Part shown: positions 13,620-24,324 of the stretch, one piece after another | Layout: the number at the start of each line of letters is the position of its first letter | Numbering within the stretch: position 1 is the stretch's first letter | Assembly (NCBI RefSeq): GCF_050948175.1 | Contig: NW_027490120.1 | Location: 868,001 to 932,000 of the forward strand | Source of the DNA: Xylocopa sonorina | Taxonomy: Eukaryota; Arthropoda; Insecta; Hymenoptera; Apidae | Reading direction: 5' to 3' | Length of the DNA: 64,000 nucleotides | Translations under genes and position numbers: made by a program | Notes under the pieces: model-generated | What the model saw: the letters and a program-made list of their open reading frames with translations, nothing else | What the model was told of the DNA's origin: nothing | Database searches by the model: none

Positions 13620-13880
13620 AGATTTAGTTAGGTTACGCTAGGTTATGTTAGGTTGGGTTATGTTTGGGAATGTTTGTAGGTTGCTCAGTTATGTTGGGTT
13701 AGATTTAAAAAAGCGTAGGTTTGATTTGTTTATGTTTACGAAAGGTAATGCTAGATTGTGTTAGGTTGGGTTAGATTTGAGCGAAGGCAGGTTAAGTCAG
13801 ATTAGGTGTAACTGAGATTAGGTTGGTTTGAATTAAGTTTGGTGCATGTTAGATTATGTTAAGCCAAGTAAGAGATGGAT
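13620..13880 (+). repeat. Degenerate TTAGG/TTAGGTTA-like tract
   Basis: About 250 bp rich in GTTAGGTT, GTTATGTTAGG, TAGATTA and similar words, on the plus strand as the G-rich strand. It resembles the insect telomere unit TTAGG but is irregular. The R1 copy (52,415-52,665) shows the C-rich complement, including AACCTAACCTAACCTAG. It separates the LINE relic from the minisatellite. Confidence 0.75.
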
Positions 13881-13884
13881 TACC

Positions 13885-14215
13885 GATAGCTTGACAATGC
13901 CATTCGTCGATAGTTCTTGAATTCCTGGCTATTGGCAATACCAGCCGTCATTATGTCATAATTTATCGACCACAGGCATCATCTACTGTCGTTATATCGT
14001 AAGCTACCGACCGCAGCCAACACCAGTCGTTCATAAGTCTTGAGTTACCTACTATTGGCTGCACCAGCTGTATGTGAAAGCATGCGCTATCGGTTGTTGG
14101 TAACACCAGTCGTATATAATTTATGGATTATTAAGCACAAGCAGCACTACCCGTCGGTCGATTGTGAATAACCGACCACCAGCAGCACCATCCATCGGTA
14201 ACTTATAAGTTATTC
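13885..14215 (+). repeat. ~57-bp minisatellite, about six degenerate units
   Basis: Repeated phrases of the type CACCAGTCGT, then an ATAA-containing spacer, then TTACCGACC and CAGCAGCACC recur about every 55-60 bp. Copies are 70-80% alike by eye. R1 has the inverted counterpart at 52,060-52,410. Confidence 0.7.
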
Positions 14216-14646
14216 TTAATGGGAACATTCAACCGTAGGCATGTATTGACTCGTTTCGCCATCTCTTCAATCTGTGCTGAAACAGAATTGCGAACAGCTT
14301 GAGCAGTTTTCACAGAGATGACTCCACCGGTCTGACAACAACGAACGCCACATATAGGTTCTCACAAAACCATTTGCCACACAACTCAGTGCTGAAAGGG
14401 TTAATGCTGTTAGCGCTATTTCTTTAACCAGGCATAGAATCCATTGGTATGAAAAATTATGATCTTGTGAATAATATTAAGGTATGCTTACCATATTCAA
14501 TGAAAGGCACAGATCCTCATATAGTAAATATCAGCCCATCACTAAGTGTAAAAATTAAACGAATATGGTTTCAAACTCGTGTCGATTATATAATATCCAA
14601 GTTTGGAATGTTAATGTGTGCTCTTGGAAGGACCGATGAATGATGG
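14169..14646 (+). other. 478-bp tract perfectly identical to R1 (51,634-52,111, inverted)
   Basis: Base-by-base comparison shows no differences from 14,169 to 14,646, bounded by single substitutions at 14,168 (A versus G) and 14,647 (T versus C). Sequence on both sides shows substitutions and indels between the arms. The tract covers the end of the minisatellite, about 220 bp of unassigned sequence, and the first part of the HSDL2-like fragment. Confidence 0.9.
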
Positions 14647-14995
14647 TATTGCTGTGAATGCACTCTTGTCAAAGACTGCAGTAACTTATATATATTTCTA
14701 ATTTCATTTTTAAGAAAAATAATTCTCTCAATTTAAGATTGCCTTACGCACGTGTTGTTTTAGGTATACGCATGGCTGCGATAGAGATGTTAGTTGGTTC
14801 AGAATCACAAAATTATAGTGGGAAGCTGGAAATAATGGGTGATGCAATGTACGCATTTATTTTGCAAAGACAGTAAATCTGTTACTAATCAGTCTTTAAT
14901 CGATGAGGCAATATTAAAAAACTGAAGGGATGTCTGATTTTACCCACTCTGCGGGTAATACAGGTGTGAATAATTAACTAAAGGTTTACAATTAA
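14430..14995 (+). pseudogene. HSDL2: HSDL2-like short-chain dehydrogenase gene fragment, L copy
   Basis: An uninterrupted stretch at 14,449-14,643 reads like the central part of hydroxysteroid dehydrogenase-like protein 2, a peroxisomal/mitochondrial SDR-family oxidoreductase. It keeps HIVNIS (catalytic Ser region) and VDYIISKFGM (the SDR YxxxK active-site pattern). After a frameshift at the in-frame stop come NDGIAVNALLSKTAV, then a GTAACT...TTTTAG intron-like gap (about 14,689-14,765), then a 2-nt frame disturbance and AAIEMLVGSESQNY, and finally KDSKSVT and LIDE segments. The start and most of the Rossmann fold are missing, as is a short piece before CLPYSMKG. Retained intron sequence indicates a genomic rather than a retrocopied origin. 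Not functional as an SDR. Confidence 0.8.
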
Positions 14996-16289
14996 TACAT
15001 GAATGTATAATTTATATTTTAGTAAACAAATCAATTTATTTTACAGAATAAAAATATTATTGATAAGATAAATTGTTGCCAGATTCTTTCCTAGAGGAGA
15101 ATTTGGAACATATAGATTTGGATAATTATGTATAACAATTGAAAAGAACGAACAAATTATACAGATAAGTCAGAGGAAAAGATCATGCAAATATTAATTG
15201 TCATCTAAACTAATTTAAACAGCCAGTTCGTTAACAAAACTGTAAGCTCAAATACTATATTGTTCATTATGTTAAAAAAAAATGTATTAGACCTCGTACA
15301 TTACAGCACATCATAGATCAGTCTGATTAATTGCCCAAGCAACCATAATTCAAGAGTTAATTAACATCATATTTGCAAAAATTTACAATATGAAAATTTC
15401 GTAAATTTTAATAGTGACGAAGCTGGTACACGGTTTTTGGATCTTAAAAATGGTAAAAACCTAGTCAAACACTAGGTACAACATTAACAATGGATTCTCA
15501 AAATTTTCTCGCAATGCTTTCTCATAAAAGAAATATATTTCTTATGTTCAAATTAATTAGAAATGCAAAATAATTTTACTAATAACATAATATTATATAT
15601 CTTTCGGAGAATTAAAACTTGCATCGACAATGGGAAAGTTGAAAATTAGCGGTGATCTACGAAATGCAATGAAATTAGAGAAATTAATGGTCAATTTAAA
15701 GTCGAAACTTACTTTGAAAAATGAAATACCGTCTTCTTAGAAAGAACCGACATATTAACTATGTAAGGAAAAATTATTCCTACTTCTAAAAATTTTGTTA
15801 CTTTTTGTAAAATTTTAATATGATAATATAAAATATTAAAAATATTGAAAAAACTAAAGTAAAATATATTTTTATATATTATTGTAATATATTTTGTAAC
15901 GCTAAATGATAAAAATTAAATACATTACGTTTGAATATATTTATTTATTATATTATTATTATGTTATTTATTATATTATGTTACTCACATTTAATATTTT
16001 CTTTGGAAACAATGAGCAAAGATATAACGTACTTTCTTATTACAGTCCTAGCTGCTTCACAAGTTCTGAAAATGACAAAATAGACCAACGCCAGCAAAAA
16101 GTATAATGTTTCATAATTATTTTATAGTTGAAAGATTATCAAGCTTTATGCCTGGATGGATGCTTATATATATACCTCTCAAAATGAAATGAGATCGCAA
16201 AGTGATATCTACACACCTGTGTGCTGCAATTTTGACACATTAAAATTTCTGATAAAAGCATATAAATGTTTATAATCTAATTATCAATT
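14996..16289. other. AT-rich spacer, no gene seen
   Basis: Very AT-rich DNA between the convergent HSDL2-like and SLC25A26-like fragments, conserved in R1 (49,971-51,300) and, from 15,224 on, in R2 (55,688-56,800). A 66-codon ORF at 15,906-16,106 is low complexity (poly-Tyr/Ile) and its frame is not kept in the other copies. It probably derives from the 3' flanks of the two genes. Confidence 0.7.
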
Positions 16290-16911
16290 ACAAACGGAAT
16301 TCTACAATTTATCCACGTAATAGTCCTTTCTTTTTGTACGCATCCTCCAATACATACACAATATCTTTAGGAGTACCACCTAATAGGTTTCATAGTTTCG
16401 ATTCTAGTAAATAGAGTAAAATGGCATAAGAATTTCTGCTGAATATCAAGGGGATGTGAAGCTACTATTGTACTGCATACAGAATTTTTCACTGGAATAA
16501 TTATTCTTCCAATGTGTCAACTCCAGATTTGTTTGAATTGTTCTGGTTTAGAAAACTAAAACTGAATGACATATCCCTTTACACTGCACGGCGGTAACCA
16601 CAAAACTTAACAGATCCAAGGTTCCTTTATCTCAGACTAAGGCCTGCTTTCTTTGTGCCCAATCTTCTTTACATTGCGTTACATTCTTAAGACTGTTCGT
16701 AAGTTACAAAGAACAGAAACGCTACATGGATTATAAAAGTGTAATATTTCAATTCATATAATCGTCAACATTTTAAATCCGTTTACGTTGCTTTGCTTGT
16801 TGTATACGTTTATCAGCTGGCGCTGAACCAACTGCTACTGCCACCATCCCTTTCTAAAACTTGGAAAATCCACCAGATCTAATGAAACCTTGCTTAGATT
16901 GCAAATGTGTT
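16290..16911 (-). pseudogene. SLC25A26: SLC25A26-like mitochondrial carrier fragment, L copy
   Basis: On the minus strand, translation in shifting frames gives, from right to left, LQSKQGF, RSGGFSKF, KGMVAVAVGSAP, then a YRGF..VLRDMSFG-type segment lost to indels, and near the left end KDIVYVLEDAYKKKG. These match the mitochondrial S-adenosylmethionine carrier (six-helix inner-membrane SLC25 family): first-repeat QGF/GGF...VGSAP, second-repeat YRG...LR, third-repeat loop. The R1 copy is fuller. Several frameshifts and stops and loss of the N-terminus (homology ends at 16,911) make it a pseudogene. This copy lacks the CA/CG microsatellite present in R1 and R2. Confidence 0.65.
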
Positions 16912-16939
16912 TTCCACATTATTCACAGTAATAGTTTCT

Positions 16940-17200
16940 TGCTACTGGATAGCGTTCCCAAATCTCTACGTATCGAAGCAATAGAGTTCTAATGCTTCAT
17001 TAAACGCCATATCGCATTTCATATCAACAGATCGAAGTGTGTTAATAGATTTTAATGCTATATACATCTCATTATACTTATCTGCATCTACACTTCAGTA
17101 GAATGCCATTTTTAAATTTCCATGCATGTGGACAGTGTTTCCAGATGCCAACGTGACGAAGCAATAGACTTCTAATACTTCATTCATCACGAAAATGGAA
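16940..17200 (-). repeat. Satellite relic, minus orientation
   Basis: About 1.5 monomers of the ~173-bp family read as the reverse complement: CTACGTATCGAAGCAATAGA, GTTCTAATGCTTC, CATATCGCATTTCAT, then a second copy through ACTTCATTCATCACG. Strongly diverged. Confidence 0.85.
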
Positions 17201-17695
17201 ATAGAATAAAATAAGGACTCCACTATGTTAGATGTGAATGAGTTGGATGCACTGAGCTGGGAGCTCGTATACCTGAGGTACAACTGTTCTGTTCGTGTCG
17301 GAGATCGAAACTCCTTAGAGTCAATTGCTCTGTTCGAATCGGTGAATGAGACTGAGACTGGATCGGCGCGTCCGCAACCTCCTCGGGTCGCGCGGCACAC
17401 GAGTCGCTGGGCCCCAGAGTGGGGATAGCGTGTGGACCGATGAGCGGAGTACGGATACGTAACCATTGGAGATTCGAGTCCGTAGCCGTCATAGATCTCT
17501 TCGCCCTCGCAACGTGCGATGGAATCCTCCCTCTGGTGTATGTGGCGTCGCCACCTCGTTCTGTGGCAGCGAGTAGGTGGGTTGCCCGCATACAGTGGAT
17601 CCGGATGCTGTAGGAGATGCAGATGCCGATCTGGGGACGCCAAGGACGGTGGTAAGCGTCTGGGCATAGCAGGCGGTACGTCTGACGCCACAATT
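17201..17695. other. GC-rich island inserted in satellite; unclassified
   Basis: About 490 bp with much higher GC and CpG content than the flanks, set between satellite relics of opposite orientation. Several short ORFs overlap on both strands (for example 17,223-17,741 minus), but none shows a domain and their abundance follows from the low stop-codon density of GC-rich DNA. It could be a solo LTR or untranslated region of a retroelement; I find no clear terminal repeats or target duplication. Confidence 0.6.
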
Positions 17696-17979
17696 CACAT
17701 TCTCTTGCTTTTGCAGTGTTGAAGATATAAACATAAAGCATTGCATTGAATTTTCCATCTTATCATGAAACATTGAAATAAAATGCGACATCGCGTCGAT
17801 GGAAGTATTAGAACTAGTAGTGTAACACCTCTGCATTGACACGCAGAAATTATGGGGCGCCATCTCTTTGCATGGGACTGTATAATACATATTCTTTTGA
17901 ACGGTAAAAGCAGATAAGCATAAGCTACAGATAGAAAATTGCATCTTACTTTTTTTGATACGTTGAAGTGAGATGCGAT
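17696..17979 (+). repeat. Satellite relic, plus orientation
   Basis: Roughly 1.5 monomers in plus orientation (AACATAAAGCATTGCATTGA, TCTTATCATGAAACATTGAA, GCGACATCGCG, CATTCTTTTGAACG, ACGTTGAAGTGAGATGCGA) ending where the gypsy 5' LTR begins. Confidence 0.85.
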
Positions 17980-18162
17980 CGTGGAATATTCTGGATTGCG
18001 AGCGAGACCGAGAGTGCGGAATAGATGAGGTTTTCATATGAATATTTTAAAACGATGAAGCAGTTGTTCATTAGCATTCTTTCGAGTTATATCACCGTTG
18101 AGAAGAACTATATAATGATTTACAAAACCTTGTAGTTGTCTATAGTTAATAAGTTTTCTACA
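17980..18162 (+). repeat. Gypsy copy 1, 5' LTR
   Basis: Matches 22,720-22,910 and both LTRs of copy 2: shared words include TTTTAAAACGATGAAGCAGT, ATGATTTACAAAACCTTG and the terminal TTTCTACA. The first bases (TGTTATGTA in copy 2) are missing. Confidence 0.88.
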
Positions 18163-18410
18163 GTTTTTGGGCTCAGGAGTGGTAATTATCAAGAAGACAT
18201 TCAAGAATTAAATTGGATACGTTCTAAAGATTGGAATATTATCGAGTATTTGAAAACAGAACGTTGGAGAAAGTTACTTGACGGTCTAGAACGTTCGAGA
18301 AGTTATTCATGCGACCCGAGTGCAGTTTTGAGAGATATTGCGAGGATGAAAAATAAACTTTCATGTAGAGACAATTCGAGTTTATACGCAAGTGTCGAGT
18401 ATAAATTTTC
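18163..18410 (+). other. Gypsy copy 1 leader with candidate primer-binding region
   Basis: Begins GTTTTTGGGCTCAGGAG right after the LTR, the position of a tRNA primer-binding site; the priming tRNA is not obvious. A 104-codon ORF (18,136-18,450) crosses this leader but is not expected to be coding, since the equivalent in copy 2 is broken. Confidence 0.5.
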
Positions 18411-19720
18411 ACCATCAAAGGTTAGAGTAAAATCACAGTTACTGCGCTAAAAAAGATATTAATGGAACATAAACTATCAACTGCTAGTTCGAAAGCTAAA
18501 TTAATTGGATATTGACTAGATTATTGATTAGATGGATATTGACGCAGACGGAACGAGGATAGATGGCAAGCAGAAAGAAGTTCGTGAAGATAATGAAGGG
18601 TAGTGTGCTAATATATCATCAAACGTGCAGTCAGCAATGAATCTACAGCAACGAGAAACTGATTTTTTTTTAAGGAAAAAGAATTAGCAGAAGGTGAGCT
18701 GGCCATGCTGCGTCTTGAGTTAGATGCAATACGAAGGACAATTCATTTAATTACAGGTTGAGCAAAATTTGGAAAATGAGCAACGACGATCGACGCGTAA
18801 TTTTGGAAGCGTACAATATGATGTCGTTAGTGGCGGTGACAATCTCTTGGCATTGAATAATGGCAATGAATGCAATGTTTTATCTCAATTCTGTTAGCCG
18901 CGAACGAATATTTCGGCAGTTGCAAATTTAATTTTTAAATTTGTTGGAAAATCTTGTGATAGTGAAATTTGGAAGAAGTAGATCAAATTATTGAAGACGA
19001 TATATAAATTGGAAGATGACGTTGCATAATTACCTATGGGTTTGCGACTGAAGGGAAAAGCACTTCAATCGTTTCATTCTAAACGAGGATATATAACTAT
19101 GCCATTCAACCGACTGCTGGAACAATTAAGAGTTACGTTTTATCATCCACAAAGCAAAATTGAAATAAGGAAGAAATTTGAAGTATGATTATAGAAGAGG
19201 AACCAGACATTTCATGAATATTTGCACGAGAAGATCATTCTCGGAAATCGAGTACCAACTAACGACGATGAAATACTTGAATATCTGATTGACGGCATCC
19301 CCGATTAAATGCTCCGGAACCAGGCGCGTATTCAACAGTTTACAACAACCGATCAACTTTCGAAAGCGTTTGAAAACGTAATTCTTCGAGATCAAGGTTT
19401 ATCGAGTGTGCTAATGTCAACAAAATCTGAGAAGTGTGAAGACAGTTTCGTTAGAAATGAACGAAAAGAGGTAGTCAGTGTTGGTAAGATGAAGGCGTTC
19501 ACCGGTAATATTGTACGATGTTATATTTGTGGTGGGCACGATCATATTAGCGTGAATTGTCCAACGAATGATTGCGGTGTAAAATGTTTTATATGTCAAG
19601 AACCTGGACATATTGCGTCGAAATGTCCCAAGAAATTTAAAACGAGTGAAGAGAGTTGCGCGACATTAGGTGTATCGTACCGAAAGTATCTCAAAAATGA
19701 TTTACTTAACGGATACGAGA
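18411..19720 (+). pseudogene. Gypsy copy 1 gag
   Basis: Starts with a SAP-like segment (SKITVTALKKILMEHKLS, about 18,430-18,500) whose start codon has been lost. A coiled-coil-like KEKELAEGELAMLRLEL stretch follows (about 18,675-18,725), then the gag core. At the end are two CCHC zinc knuckles, CYICGGHDHISVNC and CFICQEPGHIASKC (19,519-19,626). The SAP domain (a small DNA-binding helix pair) at the front of gag is unusual and is shared with copy 2. Several stops and frameshifts lie between 18,500 and 19,310; the last third is open from 19,309. Confidence 0.85.
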
Positions 19721-20142
19721 TCGAAGCATTAATGGATTCAGGAAGTGATTTTAGTTTAATTCACACCGACGAGTTTATTAAGTTCGGTTCTCCGCAATTA
19801 CGACACGATGAATTACATTTCGATGGTATAGGTTCAAAGAATGATACAACATTTGGTGAATTTCGAGCAGAAATTACCGCAGATGGGCACTCATATCCGA
19901 TTTGTATACATGTAATCTCTCATACTATTGTTCGACACAAGTTGCTGATAGCAACGAATTTCTTAAATGTAACTGATGTTAGCACTAGAGGTTGTAAAGT
20001 AAACTTTCGTCCATTACCGAAAGTAACGCGCGAAATTGTTGAAAGAGAAAATATTGTACCGGAAATATTTAAAATAGATGTAACGAGTGACGTGTTAGAT
20101 GTAAATCAAGTTGGTGTGTCTCATGTATTAGTTCCTAATTAG
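19721..20142 (+). pseudogene. Gypsy copy 1 aspartic protease region
   Basis: In the same open frame as the zinc knuckles (19,309-20,142), ALMDSGSDFSLI gives the retropepsin active site (D-S-G), followed by the LLIATNFL flap-distal segment typical of gypsy proteases. The frame ends at a stop at 20,140-20,142, before the reverse transcriptase. Confidence 0.85.
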
Positions 20143-20279
20143 CGAGTGGCGATAGAATATCTTGTTAGCAATTACAAGTCGAGTAAAACCTTTGAACCTT
20201 AAATTGCAATGAAATTAATATTGAAAGGCGAAGAGTCTGTATATCAATCGGCGAGACGATTGCTATCGCCGCAAAAAAG

Positions 20280-22668
20280 AGATTGTTAATGTGTAGATAG
20301 AACAGAGGATTGCGACAAATTAATATCGACAAATTAATAAGAAGATTATTAAATATAGATATCCGTTACAACTGATTGAAGATCAATTAGATCTGTTACA
20401 AGTCGCGTGCATTTTCAATACTCTTGACTTGAAAAACGGTTTCTTTCACGTGCGACAGGATAAATCAAGTCGAAAATATACAGCAATTGTTGTACCAGAT
20501 GGTCATTATGAATTCTTACGAGTCCCTTTTGGTTTATGTAATTCTCCAGCAGTTTTTCAAAGATTTATAAATACCATATTTAGAGATCTTATTCGTGAGG
20601 AAATTGTTTTAGCATACATGAATGATTTGATTGTTTCATCAAATGATACTGAACGTGGGATCAAATTCTTGAAAGGGTTTTAATTGTAGCGTGCGGAGCC
20701 GGTTTAATATTCAGTTGAGAAGAAAGTTGTTTCGGGTAAACTTCTGTCGAGTTCCTCGGGCATATAATAAACAATGGTTGTTTTCGCCCCTCACTGAAAC
20801 TGATGCAGTCAGACGATTTATAGAGTCGAAAAATGTTAAACACGTACAAAGTTTACTTGGACTCATCGGGTATTTTCGTAAATTTATCCGTGAATACCCT
20901 GTAATTGCGCGACCTTTGCCTAACCTTCTGCAAGCGAATGCTAAATTCTGCTCTGGAGCGACTTAAATGGAAGCATTCATACGACTTATACCTTTATTGA
21001 GTGAGAAACCAATGTTGAATTTGGTTCAAGTAGAAGTAGAGATGGAGTTGCATACAGATGCTTCTGCGTTAGGGTACGGAGCGATTTTATTTCAAAGAAA
21101 TAACGAAGATAAATCTTTTCACCCTGTATATTATTTTCTAGTGGTAAGACAACTCCTACTGCATCTAAATACAGTAGCTATGAGTTCGAAGTTTCAGCAA
21201 TGGTAAAAGCGTTGAAGAAATTAGGACTTCATTTATTAGGAATTTCGTTTGTTATTGTTTTTGATTGCCGAGCTATTACTCTTACAATAAATAAGAAAGA
21301 TCTTTGTTCATCCAGAGAAGCACATGATTCAGGTTGATGCGCTTAGTAGAAAACCTCCTCCTACGAATTTCTTAATCGATGAATCTGATGCAAGTCTTAC
21401 GGATCGTTTGCGGGAGGCACAGAAAAAAGATGAGACTGTAATGAAACTTCGAGATTTAGTACTTCAAAACAAGACGAATGATTATGTTCTGCGGGAAAAT
21501 TTACTGTACAGAGAGTCTGCAGGTGGTATTCAACTAGTAGTACCATGTCGGATGCAGATATAAGAAATAGGGCGAGCTCATGAGTGAACATTTTTCTGTG
21601 GTCAAGACTGAAGCTATCGTACGTAAAGATTATTGGATTCCAAATCTTCGGCAGCAAGTTGAAAAGGTGGTAAGAAAATGTGTTGCATGCATTTTAACCG
21701 AAAGATGCAGGGGTCGCAGGAGTATCATTTAAATCCGATTGAAAATGGGAGTATTCCTTTTGATACATTTCATATCGATCATCTTAGACCGTTACCATCA
21801 ACAAATAAATCGTATCAGTACATATTTGAAGTGGTAAATGCTTTTACAAAATTTATGTGACTTTATGCTACAAAATCTACTACTACAGATGAAGTTTTGA
21901 CACGCTTGAAGAAGCAAGCGACTGTTTTCTGTAATCTGCGTCGAATAATTTCTGATAGGGGAACGGCTTTCACAGCAAAGGATTTCAAGCAATATTCTCG
22001 AGAAGAAAATATAGAACATGATTCAACTACAACTGGAAATCCTAGAGCTAATGGTCAAGTTGAACGTCGTAATAGAACATTCATACTGTTGTCAGCAAAA
22101 TTAGCTACACCTAAGCACTGTGAATGATGTAAGTATTTAGAAGTAGATCAACAATGTTTGAAATCAACAATACATCGAAGTATTGGTACGTCACCGTTTC
22201 ATCTTCTCTTTGGGACACATGCTCGACTTAAAGGTTATCTTGACATCCGAGACATACTTGAAAAGGAATGGATCGCACTTTTTCAAGATAAACGGGATGA
22301 AGTACGACTTCAAGCAAGTAAAAATATATCCAGGATCCAATAAGAGAATAGGCGAACTTTTAACAAAAGTAGACGAAAAGCTAGAATTTATCGTGAAGGA
22401 GATCTAGTAGGAATTAAACGTATGCAACAGAGTCCTGGTCTAAATATACCTCATAAATATTTTGAACCGTATGATGTTGCACGAGTTTTACGCAATCAAC
22501 GATTTGTAGTTTGAAAGGTATGGCAAGGAGAAGGACCCCTATAAACATCGACGTCACCAGATTCTATGAAATTGTGGATCGAAGAAATCTATGATATTTA
22601 TCTGAAATCGAAGACGACATGAATGAAGACATTCGGAACGATTATTCATGCAGGACGGCCGAGTGAAG
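20280..22668 (+). pseudogene. Gypsy copy 1 pol: RT, RNase H, integrase
   Basis: Reverse transcriptase covers 20,280-20,990 (LDLKNGFFHVRQDKSS, FGLCNSPAVFQRF), but the catalytic YxDD box reads AYMNDLIV, so one metal-binding Asp is replaced by Asn. RNase H follows (ELHTDASALGYGAIL, about 21,048-21,092). Integrase spans about 21,560-22,420: an HIDHLRPLP segment, IISDRGTAFTAKDF and NGQVERRNRT, giving the D..D..E set. A C-terminal tail ends near 22,668 (RTAE-type end). At least ten frame breaks are evident. Non-functional. Confidence 0.88.
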
Positions 22669-22719
22669 AATAACGAAATTCTCTTAATTTAAAAGCTAAT
22701 CAATAATTCAAGTTTTAAA

Positions 22720-22910
22720 TATTAGGTGCGTGGAATATTAAAGAATGTGAGCGAGAGCGAATGTGCGGAATAAATGATATTTCGTGTGTATGTTTTAAAA
22801 CGATGAAGCAGTTGTTTATTAGCAATCCTTGGAGTAATATATCAGTTGAAAGGAACTATTTAATGATTTACAAAACCTTGTAATTGTCTTTAATTAATGA
22901 GTTTCCTACA
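22720..22910 (+). repeat. Gypsy copy 1, 3' LTR
   Basis: 191 bp from TATTAGGTGCGTGG to TTTCCTACA. Compared with the 5' LTR it has about 15% differences, indicating an old insertion. The 3' non-coding segment before it (GAAGAATAACGAAATTCTC onward) also occurs outside the 5' LTR of copy 2. Confidence 0.88.
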
Positions 22911-24324
22911 ATATGCATAGGAGATTACAGGTTACTTAATTCGATACGTACAAATAAAATGCACAGTCGCATTGCATGGAGCATTAGAACTCCATTGTTT
23001 TTACAAGTAAACACTGTGAAACGCCACCCTGTTGCATGGAAATGTAGAATTCACAACCTTCTGAAGTGTAGAAGCAGATAAGCATAGTGCTATGCATGAA
23101 AGATTACACCAACCTTACTTTGATACGTTGAAATGAGATGCGCTAATGCATTGCATGGTGCACTCCAGATCTACTTCTTTGACACGCAGACACTATGAAG
23201 CGCCATCCTGCTGGATGGAAATGTAGCATTCACAATCTGCTGATGTGTTGAAGCAGATGAACATAATGCTATTCATAGAAGATTACAGCTAACATACTTT
23301 GAAACGCTAAACAAGATAAGCCATTGCAATGCATGCATCATTAGTACAGTAGTACTGACGCGCAGACAATGTGAAGCACCATCCCGTTGCATGAAACTAT
23401 AGAACTCACATTATTGAAGATTGTAGAAGCAGATAAGTACATTGAAACGTTGATATGAGATGCGACATCGCATTGCATGGAGCATTAAGACTCTCCTCAT
23501 TTGACACGCAGACACTGTGAAGCGCCATTCCGTTGCATCGAATCGTAGAATTCACTTTCTTTTAAAGTGTAAAAGCAGATGAGCATAATTCTATGCATAG
23601 AGGATTGCAGTTTACTTTGATTGAAACGTTGGAATGAGATTTGCCCCAGTATTGAATGGGGTATTAGAACTTCGTTGCTTTGACACGTAGACATTATGAA
23701 GCTCCTTCCTGTTGCATGGAACTGTAGAACTTACACTCTTTTAGAGTAGAAGCAGCCGGCATAATGCCATGCATAGTAGATTACAGATTACTTACTTCTA
23801 TACGTTGAAATGAGATGCGCTATCGCATGGCATGGGGCATTAAAACCCTACTTCTTTGATACGCAGACACTATGCAGACGGACCCCGTTGCATTGAACTA
23901 TAGAATTCACATTCTTGTGAAGTGTACACGCAGACAAGTATAATGCTATTCACAGAAGGTTACAGCTTACAAGGTTTGTAATGTTGAAACGGAATGGCCC
24001 ATTGCATGGCATGTAGCATTAGAGCTCTATTGTTACGACACGCAGACAATGCGATGCGTAATCCTGTTTCAAGAAACTGCAGAATTCACATATCTTTGAA
24101 GTGTAAAAGCTGACAAGCGTAATCCTATGCATAGAATGTTTCAGCTTACTTACTTGGAAACATTGATGTGAGATTCGCCACTGCATGTCATGGAGCATTA
24201 GGATCCTGTTGTTCCAACAGGCAGACTGTACGAAGGGCTATCTTGTTGCATGGACATATAGAATTAACGTTCTTTTGAAGTGTAGTGGCAGATAATTATA
24301 ATGCTATACATAACAGCTTACTGC
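22911..24324 (+). repeat. Satellite relic array, plus orientation (middle subfamily)
   Basis: About eight diverged monomers of the variant that carries GATTACAGCTTACTTAC, GAAACGTTGAAATGAGATGC, CATTGCATGGAGCATTAGA, GACACGCAGACACTATGAAG, GCCATCCCGTTGCATGGA, GTGTAGAAGCAGATAAGC and ATAATGCTATGCATAG in order. Period ~175 bp. This variant differs from arrays 1 and 2 and is the one invaded by transposons. Confidence 0.93.

Larger units (their letters stand above)
10868..16911 (+). repeat. Composite duplicated block L (inverted relative to R1)
   Basis: Reverse-complement homology to 49,290-55,684 runs through the whole interval, with coordinate sums near 66,300 in the middle. The order is shared: AT-rich repeat, LINE relic, inverted-repeat hairpin, TTAGG-like tract, minisatellite, HSDL2-like fragment, AT-rich spacer, SLC25A26-like fragment. 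The arms differ by many substitutions and indels, except for the perfectly identical tract 14,169-14,646. Left end: 10,868 pairs with 55,684, exactly where R2 begins. Right end: homology stops near 16,911, shortly before satellite relics. Confidence 0.93.
17980..22910 (+). mobile_element. Ty3/gypsy LTR retrotransposon, degenerate copy 1
   Basis: Nearly full-length element: 5' LTR 17,980-18,162, leader, gag, protease, reverse transcriptase, RNase H, integrase, and 3' LTR 22,720-22,910. Domain order PR-RT-RH-IN is that of Ty3/gypsy; no envelope-like gene follows. Frameshifts and stops throughout show it is dead. It is the same family as the minus-strand copy at 37,740-42,567. Satellite phase does not run cleanly across the insertion: left flank stops at GAGATGCGA and right flank restarts ~45 bp earlier in the monomer. 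The 5' LTR lacks its first ~10 bp, so its left edge was rearranged. Confidence 0.93.

Noticed and set aside
13620..13880. A true telomere
   Set aside because: The TTAGG-like words are irregular, the tract is only ~250 bp, it is flanked by unrelated DNA on both sides, and it is duplicated inside the block.
14449..14643. Intact small gene conserved between the two block copies
   Set aside because: The ORF is identical in both copies, but it is an internal piece of HSDL2 with the N-terminus missing and a frameshift right after it. The identity extends well beyond the ORF, so it is better explained by conversion.
17223..18037. Overlapping ORFs of 172-198 codons on both strands
   Set aside because: They lie in a GC-rich island with few stop codons, overlap each other in several frames, run into satellite, and show no domain.
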